Origin: Rhizobium phaseoli
GTDB lineage: Bacteria > Pseudomonadota > Alphaproteobacteria > Rhizobiales > Rhizobiaceae
Length of the DNA: 64,000 nt
Direction of reading: 5' to 3'
NCBI RefSeq assembly: GCF_003985125.1
Contig: NZ_ML133566.1
Location: 186,001-250,000 of the forward strand
The notes below the pieces were generated by a model. The model worked only from the letters and a program-made list of their open reading frames with translations, did not search any database and was not told where the DNA came from. The translations under genes were made by a program, and so were the position numbers. Below are positions 52,861 to 62,441 of the stretch, one piece after another. Within the stretch, counting starts at the first letter, position 1, and every line of letters starts with the position of its first letter.

Positions 52861-54471
52861 ATGAGCCAGTATGACAGGAATAGAGTAGGCCGGCTGCCAG
52901 GCTGGCGCAGTTTTGAGCCGCCTCAGACTGCACCGGAAGGCGTGCGCCTGCGCAGTCCTGTCGTCCGCCCGGATGATTTCGCCCGCCCGGCGCCCGAACC
53001 CGCTCCGCCGCCTTTCGTGCCGCCGCCGGCAAACGTTGCGCAAACCCGTCGATCCGAACAGCCGTCGGCTCCGCCTCCCGCGCCGCCCACGGCCGATCTG
53101 CCGCCGCAGAGCACGTCGGCACCCGGAGCCCCGCTTCTTGATCTCCGCTCCAGCATCGCGGCGATCTGGAGCCGTCGGCTGGTGGTGCTTGCCCTGGCCC
53201 TTGTCGGAGCCGTCGCCGGCGGGGCAGTGGCGCCGTTCATCGGCCAGAAATACACTGCCGTCAGCAGCCTCTATTTCGATCCGCGCCAGATCGGCCTTGC
53301 CGAGGCCGGTGCGCAGTCTTCCGGCCCGTCGCCGGAAATGATCTCGGCGCTGATCGACAGCCAGGTGCAGATCCTGACCTCGGGCAACGTGCTGCGCCGC
53401 GTCGTCGAGGCGATGAAGCTCGATCAGGATCCGGAATTCACCGGCGGCCGGAGCGATGGCGCTGCCGTCATCGGCACCCTGCAGAAGGCGCTGGTCATCA
53501 CCCGCCAGGCCACCACCTATGTCGTTTCGCTTGCCGCGACGACCAATGATCCGGAAAAATCCGCGAGGCTCGCCAACCAGGTCGTCACCGCCTTCACCGA
53601 AGAGGAAAACAGCGCCTCGAACGGCCTCTACGAAAACACCTCCTCGACGCTCGACGGACGCCTCGACGACCTGCGCCAGAAGGTGTTGGAGGCCGAGCAG
53701 GCGGTCGAGACCTTCCGCGCCGATAACGACATGGCCGCGACCGAGGGCAACCTGATTTCCGATCAGCGGCTCGGCTCCCTGAACACACTGCTGGTGACGG
53801 CGCAGGAAAAGACTATCCAGGCGAAGGCCCGGGCCGACGCCGTCGCCAATCTGCGCGTCGAAGACATCGTCGCCGGCAATCAGACCGAGGGCGGCGCCAC
53901 TTCGCCGCTGGTCAGCCTGCGCCAGCAATATGCAGCCCAAGCCGCCGCCGTCGGTAGCCTCGAAAGCCAGATGGGCACGCGTCATCCGCGCCTCCAGGCG
54001 GCCCGCTCCTCGCTGCAAAGCATATCAGGCGAAATCAAGGGTGAATTGCAGCGCCTCGCCACCTCGGCACGCGGCGAATACGAGCAGGCGAAGGCCGCCG
54101 AAGACAGCATCGCCAAGGAGCTTGCGGTGCAGAAGGCGCTGCAGGCGACGACCTCGGACAAGCAGGTGGAATTGAACGAACTGCAGCGCAAAGCGACGGC
54201 GGCGCGCGATATCTACGAGACGGTGCTGAAGCGCTCGAGCCAGACGAGCGAGGAGCAGAACCTCAGCCAGAGCAATATTCGCGTCATCTCGCCGGCCGAG
54301 CCGCCGGTCAAGGCCGACGGCCCGGGAAAGAAGATCCTGCTGGTCGCCGGCATCATCGGCGGCCTCCTTGCCGGTTTCGTCGTCGGCGCCGGCTTTGCGA
54401 TTCTCGCCGGCCTCTTCAGCCATCCCATCATCAGAAGTTATTTCAGGAAGCCGCCTGCTGCGGCGGCTTGA
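52861..54471 (+). CDS. Wzz/GumC-like polysaccharide chain-length protein
   Basis: A 536-residue inner-membrane protein. The first 100 residues are a cytoplasmic Pro/Ala-rich tail. One helix lies at about 102-125 (RRLVVLALALVGAVAGG). A periplasmic Wzz domain follows (YTAVSSLYFDPRQIGLAEAG, DSQVQILTSGNVLRRVVE), then long coiled-coil regions (about 255-420), and a second helix at about 480-510. GTRHPRLQAARSSLQ is the GumC/ExoP motif. It lacks the C-terminal tyrosine kinase of ExoP, so it is a stand-alone polysaccharide co-polymerase. The ATG at 52861 has only a weak ribosome-binding site. It is divergent from the glucanase gene. Confidence 0.88.
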   Translation: MSQYDRNRVGRLPGWRSFEPPQTAPEGVRLRSPVVRPDDFARPAPEPAPPPFVPPPANVAQTRRSEQPSAPPPAPPTADLPPQSTSAPGAPLLDLRSSIAAIWSRRLVVLALALVGAVAGGAVAPFIGQKYTAVSSLYFDPRQIGLAEAGAQSSGPSPEMISALIDSQVQILTSGNVLRRVVEAMKLDQDPEFTGGRSDGAAVIGTLQKALVITRQATTYVVSLAATTNDPEKSARLANQVVTAFTEEENSASNGLYENTSSTLDGRLDDLRQKVLEAEQAVETFRADNDMAATEGNLISDQRLGSLNTLLVTAQEKTIQAKARADAVANLRVEDIVAGNQTEGGATSPLVSLRQQYAAQAAAVGSLESQMGTRHPRLQAARSSLQSISGEIKGELQRLATSARGEYEQAKAAEDSIAKELAVQKALQATTSDKQVELNELQRKATAARDIYETVLKRSSQTSEEQNLSQSNIRVISPAEPPVKADGPGKKILLVAGIIGGLLAGFVVGAGFAILAGLFSHPIIRSYFRKPPAAAA

Positions 54472-54533
54472 TCGCGATCCCCGGTTTCCCTACATCCTAT
54501 CAACGGCGCAACGATGCCGGCAGGAGAATTTCC

Positions 54534-54866
54534 ATGCGGCTTGTGATGATGTTTCCGATATTGCTCGTTGCCCTATCAGGCCTTGCGCCGGCCTCCGCCT
54601 TTGCCGTCGACTGGACGAAACCCGTCACATCCGAGGTTCAAGCCCTCTATCCCTACAAGGGCCTTCCCGGCGTCAAGGCGCAGCCGGACAAGAAGGAAGA
54701 GGAATCCTATAATTGCCGTACTGAAACGGTCCAGGTCCGCCGCCGTTACGACGACATCTTCCGCTCCGGCGGCATGCCGACGCTGATGTATGTCTGCGAA
54801 CGCCACGGCTTCGTCACCATGGGCGGCAAGGTGCCGCTGCGCGGCCACTATCAGCCGGTGCGATAG
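54534..54866 (+). CDS. Small exported protein of the polysaccharide cluster, function unknown
   Basis: A 110-residue protein with a clear signal peptide (MRLVMMFPILLVALSGLAPA, cleavage near AFA-VDW). The mature part contains two cysteines (YNCRTETVQV and LMYVCERHGF) that may form a disulfide, and a basic RRRYDD patch. No family is recognised. ATG at 54534 follows AGGAG; the open frame upstream to 54468 is not signal-like. It is 62 bases after the Wzz-like gene and probably co-transcribed. Confidence 0.78.
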   Translation: MRLVMMFPILLVALSGLAPASAFAVDWTKPVTSEVQALYPYKGLPGVKAQPDKKEEESYNCRTETVQVRRRYDDIFRSGGMPTLMYVCERHGFVTMGGKVPLRGHYQPVR

Positions 54867-55180
54867 GCGCTTCAACCGGTAGGCAAAGCCGTTGGCCTGT
54901 CGGAACCGTTGGGCCGGAAGCTCCATCCTCAGATAGTCGAAGCCGGCATTTGCTTGCGATCGCTCGACGACCGAATATTTCACCATGCCGTCTTCGTCAG
55001 TGCGCCGTAGCGGCATGCGATCGGCGGTGGCAGCGAGATTGTTTCGAGCTACCGCCGCGTGCGTTCCGCCGTGGCGCTGAACTGAGTGGGCAATTCCGTC
55101 CGGCAACGATGCCGCTTTCGCCTTGCGCGGCACGCTAATTGCATTATTACTAATATTCTAATCCTTGTGGAGAAAGTGCC
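54867..55180. other. Intergenic region ahead of the DUF982 gene
   Basis: No supported gene. The last 60 bases are AT-rich (TAATTGCATTATTACTAATA) and end in GGAGAAAG before the 55181 start, so they probably hold its promoter. A minus-strand open frame (about 55133 down through 54576) covers the gap but continues antisense into the exported-protein gene and has no family match I recognise. Confidence 0.4.
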
Positions 55181-55471
55181 ATGCAATGGGACACATCGGT
55201 GGATTTTGCGCCTCTCGTTCTCTTTGTTGGGGGCCGGGGAAAGATCGTCCGGACGCTCCGAGACGCAGCCGAGGTTCTGATGATCGAATGGCCGCTTGAC
55301 GACGGAGAGGAATACGTCGCGGCTGTGAAGGCTTGCGCCGATGCCATCATTGGGCAGGCCGGAATGGACGAACTCAGGGACTTGCTTCTGAGCGCCGCCA
55401 GAGAAGCCGGTATCGTGGTCTTGTCGGTGATTGCCGACGGCGGGAAAACGGCGCCGCACATGGCTGCATGA
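55181..55471 (+). CDS. DUF982 family protein
   Basis: A 96-residue protein of the DUF982 family, found mainly in rhizobia, often in many copies, and of unknown function. It has the family pattern: an aromatic start (MQWDTSVDFAPLVLFVGG), a GRGKIVRTLRDAAEVLMIEWP core (about residues 18-38, with Arg-x-Val and Trp-Pro) and YVAAVKACADAIIG as the closing helix. A good GGAGAAAG precedes the start. It stands alone. Confidence 0.85.
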   Translation: MQWDTSVDFAPLVLFVGGRGKIVRTLRDAAEVLMIEWPLDDGEEYVAAVKACADAIIGQAGMDELRDLLLSAAREAGIVVLSVIADGGKTAPHMAA

Positions 55472-55639
55472 AGGCTGGGAATCACGCCATCACATGGCTG
55501 CGCTGGTTCGGCTTGCAGAACCAGCATCATGGAACCGGCCTATCGATAACGCGCATCACGAACGGCCTTCGCAGGAAGGTGCCAGTGCGCAATCTCGGAA
55601 GGTTTGATTACCTGATCCTGGTAGCGATCAAGATTGGAA
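55472..55639. other. Gap between the DUF982 gene and tRNA-Leu
   Basis: No gene or clear structure is visible here. Open frames that cross the region continue through the antisense of the tRNA and are artefacts. Confidence 0.4.
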
Positions 55640-55724
55640 TGGTGCCCAGAAGAGGACTCGAACCTCCACGCCTCGCGGCACAGGTACCTGAAACCTGCGC
55701 GTCTACCAATTCCGCCATCTGGGC
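55640..55724 (-). tRNA. tRNA-Leu (anticodon CAG)
   Basis: On the minus strand it begins GCCCAGATGGCGGAATTGGT and ends with an encoded CCA. The 7-bp acceptor stem is GCCCAGA/TCTGGGC. The anticodon stem CAGGT/ACCTG encloses the loop TTCAGGT with CAG at positions 34-36. A long variable arm (GTGCCGCGAGGCGT) marks the leucine class. Length is 85 bases including CCA. Confidence 0.97.
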
Positions 55725-55891
55725 GACGGAGAGCGATGTAAGGGGGTGGCCCGCGACTGTCAACTGGGTTTTTGAAGTTTTCCTGACAGTTGGCAAAAAA
55801 CTGCCGATCACATCATGAGGCGGGCTGCCGGACAGCCATAGCGCCTGTCATCGGGCGTCCTATATAAGAGAGGATCAAAAGGAAATGGACG

Positions 55892-56311
55892 ATGCCTGCT
55901 TCCCGCACGTTTCTGCTCGCCGCCCTCTTGGCCGTTCTGTCGCCCGCAATTGCCGCCGCCGATTCGCTGAAGGTGGGTAAGCCGGGGCTCGGGCCGCTCA
56001 ATACGGGTTCGACGCTTTGCGATTTTCGCGGCTGCTTCGGCTTCGGGCCGCAGCAATGGCATCGGCCGGCCTATGTTCAGCCGAATTACCGCCCGCGCGG
56101 CGCCGGGCCGACCTATTATCTGCCGGGTGCGGCCGGGCGGCCGCAGCTGACCTATGATCCGCCGCCGGTGCGCCGCGTGCAGCCGGCGGCGCGCGATATG
56201 AACAAGCATATCGCCTGGTGCACCAATGAGTATCGCTCCTATAATCCGCGGACGGATCACTTCCTCACCTATGAGGGCGTCTACCGAGTCTGCCGCTCGC
56301 CCTATCGCTGA
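55892..56311 (+). CDS. BA14K-family exported protein
   Basis: A 139-residue protein with a signal peptide (MPASRTFLLAALLAVLSPAI, cleavage near AAA-DSL). The C-terminal domain HIAWCTNEYRSYNPRTDHFL and YEGVYRVCRSPY has the BA14K pattern: WC, YRSY, an aromatic repeat and a final Cys-x-Ser-Pro-Tyr. The Brucella founder is an immunoreactive protein with lectin-like activity; here the role is unknown. The middle is Pro/Gly/Arg-rich. AAGGAAAT precedes the ATG. It converges on the SelW-like gene with 2 bases between. Confidence 0.85.
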   Translation: MPASRTFLLAALLAVLSPAIAAADSLKVGKPGLGPLNTGSTLCDFRGCFGFGPQQWHRPAYVQPNYRPRGAGPTYYLPGAAGRPQLTYDPPPVRRVQPAARDMNKHIAWCTNEYRSYNPRTDHFLTYEGVYRVCRSPYR

Positions 56312-56313
56312 GG

Positions 56314-56607
56314 TCAGCTTTCGAGCGAGGCGCGGTCGACATGGCCGAGATCGCGGCCGGGCTCGACGATGTCGCGGACCCGCTGCTTCAGCTCCTTCGG
56401 CCCGGGGAAACCGCCGTCGCGCTTGCGTTCCCAGATGAGATCGCCATTGACGCGGATCTCGAAATTGCCGCCGGTGCCGGGGATCAGCGCCACTTCGCCG
56501 AGGCTGTCGGAAAACGTATGCAGCAGCTCCTGCGCCATCCAGGCGGAGCGCAGCAGCCAGTTGCACTGGGTGCAGTAGAGGATCGAGACGCGGGGTTTTT
56601 CGGTCAT
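56314..56607 (-). CDS. SelT/SelW/SelH family (Rdx) thioredoxin-like protein
   Basis: A 97-residue protein of the Rdx family, the Cys-containing bacterial relatives of selenoprotein W. The CxxC motif is in ILYCTQCNWLLRSAWMAQEL (about residues 9-28). GTGGNFEIRVNGDLIWERK and DGGFPGPKELKQRVRD are the other family blocks. It is probably a small cytoplasmic redox protein; its partner is unknown. Confidence 0.92.
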   Translation of the reverse strand: MTEKPRVSILYCTQCNWLLRSAWMAQELLHTFSDSLGEVALIPGTGGNFEIRVNGDLIWERKRDGGFPGPKELKQRVRDIVEPGRDLGHVDRASLES

Positions 56608-56733
56608 GGCGATTTCCTTTCGTTCCGCTTGGTTTAGGCACGGTGGCGTGGCCGCGCAATTGCTGTGATCGAAGCGTCTTGCCTACGGTCTTACGCCATG
56701 GTCTCCTCCGCGTCGATCATATCGGGAACGCCC

Positions 56734-57471
56734 ATGCGAGTCGCAGTCGTCGAAAACATGAAGAATAGCGGTCTTGGGGCGCTTGCCAGAGCGCTCGACG
56801 AGGCGGGCGCCGAGATCGAGTGGTTTCGCGTCTGGCAGGACGGCATCCTGCCGCTCGATATAGCCGGCCATGACGCGCTGGTCGTTCTCGGCGGTGAACA
56901 GAGCGCGCTGGATGACGAGACGCATCCCTATCTGCCCGAACTCGCCCGGCTTGCCCGCCGCTTCGGCGATGCCGGCAAGGCTGTGCTTGGCATCTGCCTC
57001 GGCAGCCAGATCCTCGCCCGCGCCTATGGCGCCGACAATCATCTCGGCATCGCCTGCGAATTCGGCTGGCACCGGATTGGCGTCACCGCCGAGGGCCAGG
57101 CCGATCCGCTGCTATCGGCGCTTGGCGGCGAATTCACCATCTTCGAATGGCATGCCGACACCTTTACCCTGCCCAAGGGCGCGGTGCGTCTGGCGGCGAG
57201 CGCCGTCGCCGAAAATCAGGCCTTCCGCATCGGCCGCGCCGCCTACGGCACCCAGTTCCATTTCGAGGCCGACCGGAGGGTCGTCGCGCAGTGGAAGGCG
57301 GAATTCCCTGATACGATCGCCCGCATCGCCCCCGGCTGGCTGGAGAACCATGCCGAACTGGCGGCGCACCATGGCGTCGCCGCCGATGCCGCCGGCCTGG
57401 CCATCGCGCGTGCCTGGGTCAGCCTGATCGAGTCGGCAGAGATCGGGCTATTGTCGGAGGCCCCGGCTTGA
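56734..57471 (+). CDS. Type 1 glutamine amidotransferase (GMP synthase-like)
   Basis: A 245-residue class I glutamine amidotransferase domain protein. The nucleophile Cys is in VLGICLGSQILARAYG (about residue 90) and the His in GTQFHFEAD (about 194). Substrate-pocket elements are VVLGGEQSALDDE (about 47-59) and EWHADTF. It lacks a synthetase domain, so it is not guaA; such proteins act on unknown acceptors. ATG at 56734 (MRVAVVEN) gives the normal N-terminal strand; an earlier start at 56665 is possible. The stop overlaps a TTG of the next frame, so it may be coupled to the acetyltransferase gene. Confidence 0.85.
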   Translation: MRVAVVENMKNSGLGALARALDEAGAEIEWFRVWQDGILPLDIAGHDALVVLGGEQSALDDETHPYLPELARLARRFGDAGKAVLGICLGSQILARAYGADNHLGIACEFGWHRIGVTAEGQADPLLSALGGEFTIFEWHADTFTLPKGAVRLAASAVAENQAFRIGRAAYGTQFHFEADRRVVAQWKAEFPDTIARIAPGWLENHAELAAHHGVAADAAGLAIARAWVSLIESAEIGLLSEAPA

Positions 57472-57482
57472 GAGGCGAAACG

Positions 57483-58040
57483 ATGCCGGCAAGCGAATAT
57501 GAAAAGATGGCGGCGGGTGAGTGGTATTGCTGCCTCGACGACGAATTGGATCGCCTGCGTCAGCAGGCGCGCCGTGCCGTTCACGCCCATAACACGCTGC
57601 CGCCGGATGCGCGCGGGGCCGTCGCCCCGGCGCTCAGAGCACTCTTTGCCGGCGCGGCGCCCGATATCTTCATCGAAGCGCCGTTTCACTGCTCCTACGG
57701 CATCAATATTGTTCTCGGCGAGCGCGTCTATTTCAATGCCGGCTGCACCATCCTCGATTCCGGCCGCGTGACGGTCGGCGACCGCACCATGTTCGGACCG
57801 GGCGTGCAGATCTATTGTGCCGAACATCACGAGGACCCCGCACTTCGCAGCCAAGGTATCGAGATCGCCCGGCCGGTTGCGATCGGCAGCGACGTCTGGA
57901 TTGGCGGCGCTGCCGTCATCCTTGGTGGCGTCACCATCGGCGATGGCGCGATCGTCGGCGCCGGCGCTGTCGTGACCAGGGACGTGCCGGCGGGGACCAC
58001 CGTGGTCGGCAAGCCGGCCCGACCGATGAACCGCCTCTGA
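57483..58040 (+). CDS. Hexapeptide-repeat sugar O-acetyltransferase (maltose acetyltransferase/NodL-like)
   Basis: A 185-residue acetyltransferase of the Maa/LacA/NodL group. The N-terminal Mac domain is EYEKMAAGEWYCCLDDELDRL (about residues 5-25, with Met-Ala-Ala-Gly and Tyr). A left-handed beta-helix follows with isoleucine-patch hexads (INIVLGERVYFNAGCTILD, VWIGGAAVILGGVTIGDGAIVGAGAVV). The catalytic His lies in YCAEHHEDP (about residue 116). Acceptor sugar is not predictable, and no nod genes are near, so nodL is not assigned. ATG at 57483 follows GAGG. Confidence 0.9.
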   Translation: MPASEYEKMAAGEWYCCLDDELDRLRQQARRAVHAHNTLPPDARGAVAPALRALFAGAAPDIFIEAPFHCSYGINIVLGERVYFNAGCTILDSGRVTVGDRTMFGPGVQIYCAEHHEDPALRSQGIEIARPVAIGSDVWIGGAAVILGGVTIGDGAIVGAGAVVTRDVPAGTTVVGKPARPMNRL

Positions 58041-58114
58041 GATTTGCGCCGGCGGGCTCTATCGACAACGTCGCCGGCTCCGCTAAATCACAGTGGCGGA
58101 AGGGGAGAGATATC

Positions 58115-58567
58115 ATGACGGCCCAGAACTTACCCATGGAAGGCGGCTGCCGTTGCGGCCAGGTGCGGTTGAAGATCAGCGCGCCGCCGCTGCTGACAAT
58201 GGCCTGCCACTGCACGGGCTGCCAGAGGATGACCGCGAGTGCCTATTCGCTGAGTGCCGCCATCCCCAGCGAAGGTTTCGAAGTGACGAAAGGCGAGCCT
58301 GTCATCGGCGGCCTGCACGGCACGACGAAACATTATTTTTGCCCGCATTGCATGAGCTGGATGTTCACCCGCCCGGAAGGCATGGACTGGTTCGTCAATC
58401 TGCGCGTCACCATGCTCGATGACCGCAGCTGGTTCACGCCGTTCATCGAGACATGGACGAGCGAGAAGCTGGCCTTTGCCGAGACCGGTGCAGTGCACAG
58501 CTACGCGGCGCTGCCGGAAATGGCGGCCTATGAAGGGCTGGTGAAGGAGTATATGGGCCGGGGATGA
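58115..58567 (+). CDS. GFA-family (glutathione-dependent formaldehyde-activating enzyme-like) protein
   Basis: A 150-residue zinc protein of the GFA/CENP-V fold. Zinc-binding cysteines are in EGGCRCGQVRL (about residues 10-20), CHCTGCQRMTASAYS (about 31-45) and YFCPHCMSWMF (about 73-84). Gfa of Paracoccus speeds formation of S-hydroxymethylglutathione; most relatives have unknown substrates. GGGGAG precedes ATG at 58115; the longer frame overlaps the acetyltransferase gene and is not family-like. It converges with 1 base between stops on the CcdA-like gene. Confidence 0.88.
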   Translation: MTAQNLPMEGGCRCGQVRLKISAPPLLTMACHCTGCQRMTASAYSLSAAIPSEGFEVTKGEPVIGGLHGTTKHYFCPHCMSWMFTRPEGMDWFVNLRVTMLDDRSWFTPFIETWTSEKLAFAETGAVHSYAALPEMAAYEGLVKEYMGRG

Positions 58568-58568
58568 G

Positions 58569-58802
58569 TCAAAACTGCCGGTGTTTCGCAAATGGCAGGC
58601 CATGCTTCGCAACATATTCGTTTTGCTCCGCGATCGCCTCGGCGTTTTCAATTCGCCAAAGTCTTTCGCGTTCTTCGCGAGGCAGCGTTTCATCATCGCT
58701 GGTCTTTTGATCGACGGCCTGGACTTTGCCGCCCTTGTTGGGATCGCTATCTGCGCCTGCCGCCGATCCAGGGTTTCCGGTTGCTCGGCTTTCATTCTTC
58801 AT
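58569..58802 (-). CDS. Orphan CcdA-like protein (antitoxin C-terminal tail without DNA-binding domain)
   Basis: A 77-residue hydrophilic protein. The last 31 residues, LWRIENAEAIAEQNEYVAKH and then GLPFAKHRQF, follow the toxin-binding tail of CcdA antitoxins (E. coli: RWKAENQEGM...NGSFADENRDW), including W-x-x-EN, the Gly turn and the final R-x-aromatic. The first 40 residues are low-complexity (Gly, Asp, Lys, Ser) and contain no ribbon-helix-helix. No ccdB-like gene is beside it. GGGAGG lies seven bases upstream of the ATG, so it is probably expressed. It could be an anti-addiction protein or a partner of a distant toxin, which is inference. Confidence 0.72.
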   Translation of the reverse strand: MKNESRATGNPGSAAGADSDPNKGGKVQAVDQKTSDDETLPREERERLWRIENAEAIAEQNEYVAKHGLPFAKHRQF

Positions 58803-58948
58803 GGCAGAACCTCCCTAGCAAATGCCGGCGCATTGGCGCTGGCATCATACCTTGCGTAGTCTAGGCGATACACCCCGGAAATGCGACTTCCCGGCTACCG
58901 ACGGGCTTTCGTTCTCCTTGGACGACTTATAGAGCCTGACCACTTCTC

Positions 58949-59033
58949 CTCCGTCATGCTCGGGCTTGTCCCGAGCATCTGCGGCCGGTTGATACGTTGG
59001 CAGATCCTCGGCACAAGGCCGAGGATGACGGAG
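58949..59033. repeat. Nested palindromic repeat (REP-like), copy 2
   Basis: CTCCGTCAT (58949) mirrors ATGACGGAG (59025). Inside are the hairpins TGCTCGGG-CTTGT-CCCGAGCA and ATCCTCGG-CACAAGG-CCGAGGAT. The layout equals that at 41410-41493 with exchanged arm letters (CCTCGG for GCTCGG). It lies in the 302-base gap between the CcdA-like gene and the end of lepA, which otherwise shows nothing. Confidence 0.8.
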
Positions 59034-59104
59034 AATAAAGAGCGAGGCTTGGCAACAAACCAAGGAGACCCAGGTCTCGTCGTCAAAAAAGGCTCTGGGA
59101 AAGC

Positions 59105-60928
<1,824 letters not shown>

Positions 60929-61014
60929 GCGCGCCATATAGCAGCGCCGCCCCCGGCCGCAAAGCGGTAATTATCCCGCCGTTTACGCTATTTTACGAGC
61001 CGGTCGAACGCGTC

Positions 61015-61713
61015 TCAGACCGGCCAGGTGTCCAGCCGCCAGGCCGAATCCCAGAACATCCATTCATACTGCGAGGCGCGCACGAAGACATCGCTCATCT
61101 CAATGCGTTCGGCCGGCGAGGCGGCGCGGGCGGCGATGTCGGTCAGTGCGATCACTTCGCGCGCGCCGGCGGCAAATTGCGGATCGCCATAGGTGTTGAT
61201 CCAGGCCTGGAAGGCATTGCCCTCGACAACGGGCTGGTTCTTGATCGCCTCGCCGACATGCCAGTAGATCCAGAAGCAGGGGAGAATGGCGGAAAGCGCC
61301 ACCGCGTAAGAGCGGTGATAGGCGGTGGCCAGCAGAAAATTGGTATAGGCAAAGCAGGTGGGCGACGGCTCCGCCGAGGTCACATCCGCGGCCGTGATGC
61401 CGAACTGGGTGAGAAAGCCGGCATGCAGGCCCTGCTCGACGGTGATCGCCTTCTGCGCCGAACCGAGGAAACGCAGCACCTGCGCATTGTCGGGCGCCTT
61501 GGCCGCGACGATGGCAAGGCAGCGTGCATAATGCTTGAGGTAAAGCGCGTCCTGCAGAATGTAGTGGCGAAAGATTTCCGGCGGCAGCGTGCCGTCGGAG
61601 AGCCGCGTCAGAAGCGGCAGCGCCTCGATCTCGGCCATGATGGGCGCAATCCTGCCCCAGGCGGCGGCCGTGAAGCTTCCCGTCAGTTCCGTGCTCTGCG
61701 TGTTGGCGTCCAT
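61015..61713 (-). CDS. tenA: TenA-family aminopyrimidine aminohydrolase (thiaminase II)
   Basis: A 232-residue enzyme of the TenA/THI-4 fold that recovers the HMP pyrimidine from degraded thiamine. Matching segments are FRHYILQDALYLKHYARCLA (about residues 48-67, with the substrate-pocket Asp and Tyr), SPTCFAYTNFLLATA (about 116-130, the nucleophile Cys region) and ILPCFWIYWHVGEAI (about 143-157). ATG at 61713 follows GGAGAG; the 18 extra residues from an upstream start are unlikely. No thi genes or TPP riboswitch are seen next to it. Confidence 0.92.
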   Translation of the reverse strand: MDANTQSTELTGSFTAAAWGRIAPIMAEIEALPLLTRLSDGTLPPEIFRHYILQDALYLKHYARCLAIVAAKAPDNAQVLRFLGSAQKAITVEQGLHAGFLTQFGITAADVTSAEPSPTCFAYTNFLLATAYHRSYAVALSAILPCFWIYWHVGEAIKNQPVVEGNAFQAWINTYGDPQFAAGAREVIALTDIAARAASPAERIEMSDVFVRASQYEWMFWDSAWRLDTWPV

Positions 61714-61802
61714 TCGTCTCTCCATCGATCGCGCTGACATATACCGGCGAGGCTGCGATGAAAGCAAGTTGCGTGCGCGCCGCTTATCGGCTTGATTCCA
61801 TC

Positions 61803-61823
61803 ATGAGATCCTGTATTTCTCAT
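61803..61823. promoter_or_regulatory. Inverted repeat between tenA and the XRE-cupin gene (candidate operator)
   Basis: ATGAGA (61803) and TCTCAT (61818) form 6-base arms around a 9-base spacer, 25 bases before the regulator start in a 134-base divergent gap. It could be an autoregulatory site of the XRE protein. Confidence 0.35.
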
Positions 61824-61847
61824 ATAGTAGAATCGCGGATAGGAAAG

Positions 61848-62417
61848 ATGGAAGAGCAACTCGAGCAGGCGATCGGCATTCGCATCCGCAAGCTGCGGCT
61901 GGAAAAGGGCTTGACGCTGGACGATCTCTCCACCGCCTCCGGCGTCAGCCGGGCAATGATTTCGCGTATCGAGCGGGCCGAGGCCAGCCCGACCGCCTCA
62001 CTGCTGGCAAGGATTTGCGCCGCCCTCGGCCTGTCGCTCTCGGCCTTTTTCGCAGAGGAGGGGCAGCAGGCCTCGCCGTTCGCCCGCAGGCAGGACCAGC
62101 AGGTCTGGCGCGATCCGGAAACCGGTTACCTCAGGCGGTCGGTCTCGGCGCCCGGCACTGCCTCCAATGTCGATATTGTCGAGGTCGAATTTCCCGCCGG
62201 CGCCCGCGTCAGCTTTCCCCCGCATACGGCCTCCCACGGCATGACCCAGCATGTCTGGCTGTTCGATGGCGAGCTGGAGATGACCGCCGGTGAGACGGTC
62301 TACCGGCTGCGTCCCGGCGACTGCCTCTTCATGCCTGTCGGCGAGGGCCATGTCTTCCACAATCCCGGCAACGCGCCGGCGCGCTATTGCGTCGTGCTCG
62401 ATCGCGGCGGCCGATGA
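61848..62417 (+). CDS. XRE-family transcriptional regulator with cupin sensor domain
   Basis: A 189-residue regulator. The helix-turn-helix occupies residues about 8-62 (IRKLRLEKGLTLDDLSTASG, then SRAMISRIERAEASPT). A C-terminal cupin_2 barrel spans about 105-185 (FPPHTASHGMTQHVWLFDGE and LRPGDCLFMPVGEGHVFHNPG with metal-type His/Glu residues). Such proteins sense small ligands and often control neighbouring enzymes, here perhaps the GNAT gene that follows or divergent tenA. ATG at 61848 follows AGGAAAG; the longer open frame runs back into the control region. Confidence 0.92.
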   Translation: MEEQLEQAIGIRIRKLRLEKGLTLDDLSTASGVSRAMISRIERAEASPTASLLARICAALGLSLSAFFAEEGQQASPFARRQDQQVWRDPETGYLRRSVSAPGTASNVDIVEVEFPAGARVSFPPHTASHGMTQHVWLFDGELEMTAGETVYRLRPGDCLFMPVGEGHVFHNPGNAPARYCVVLDRGGR

Positions 62418-62441
62418 CAGCCCCTATTTCAGGAGAACGAC

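Noticed and set aside
55333-55818. 161-residue frame across tRNA-Leu
   Set aside because: It includes VPRRGLEPPRLAAQ and CASTNSAIW, the typical false peptide from tRNA-Leu antisense.
57483-58040. Nodulation gene nodL
   Set aside because: The family fits, but no nod genes or nod box are near and the chromosome-like context points to a general sugar acetyltransferase.
61714-61847. TPP riboswitch before tenA
   Set aside because: No CTGAGA element or matching partner segments are visible in the 134-base gap.
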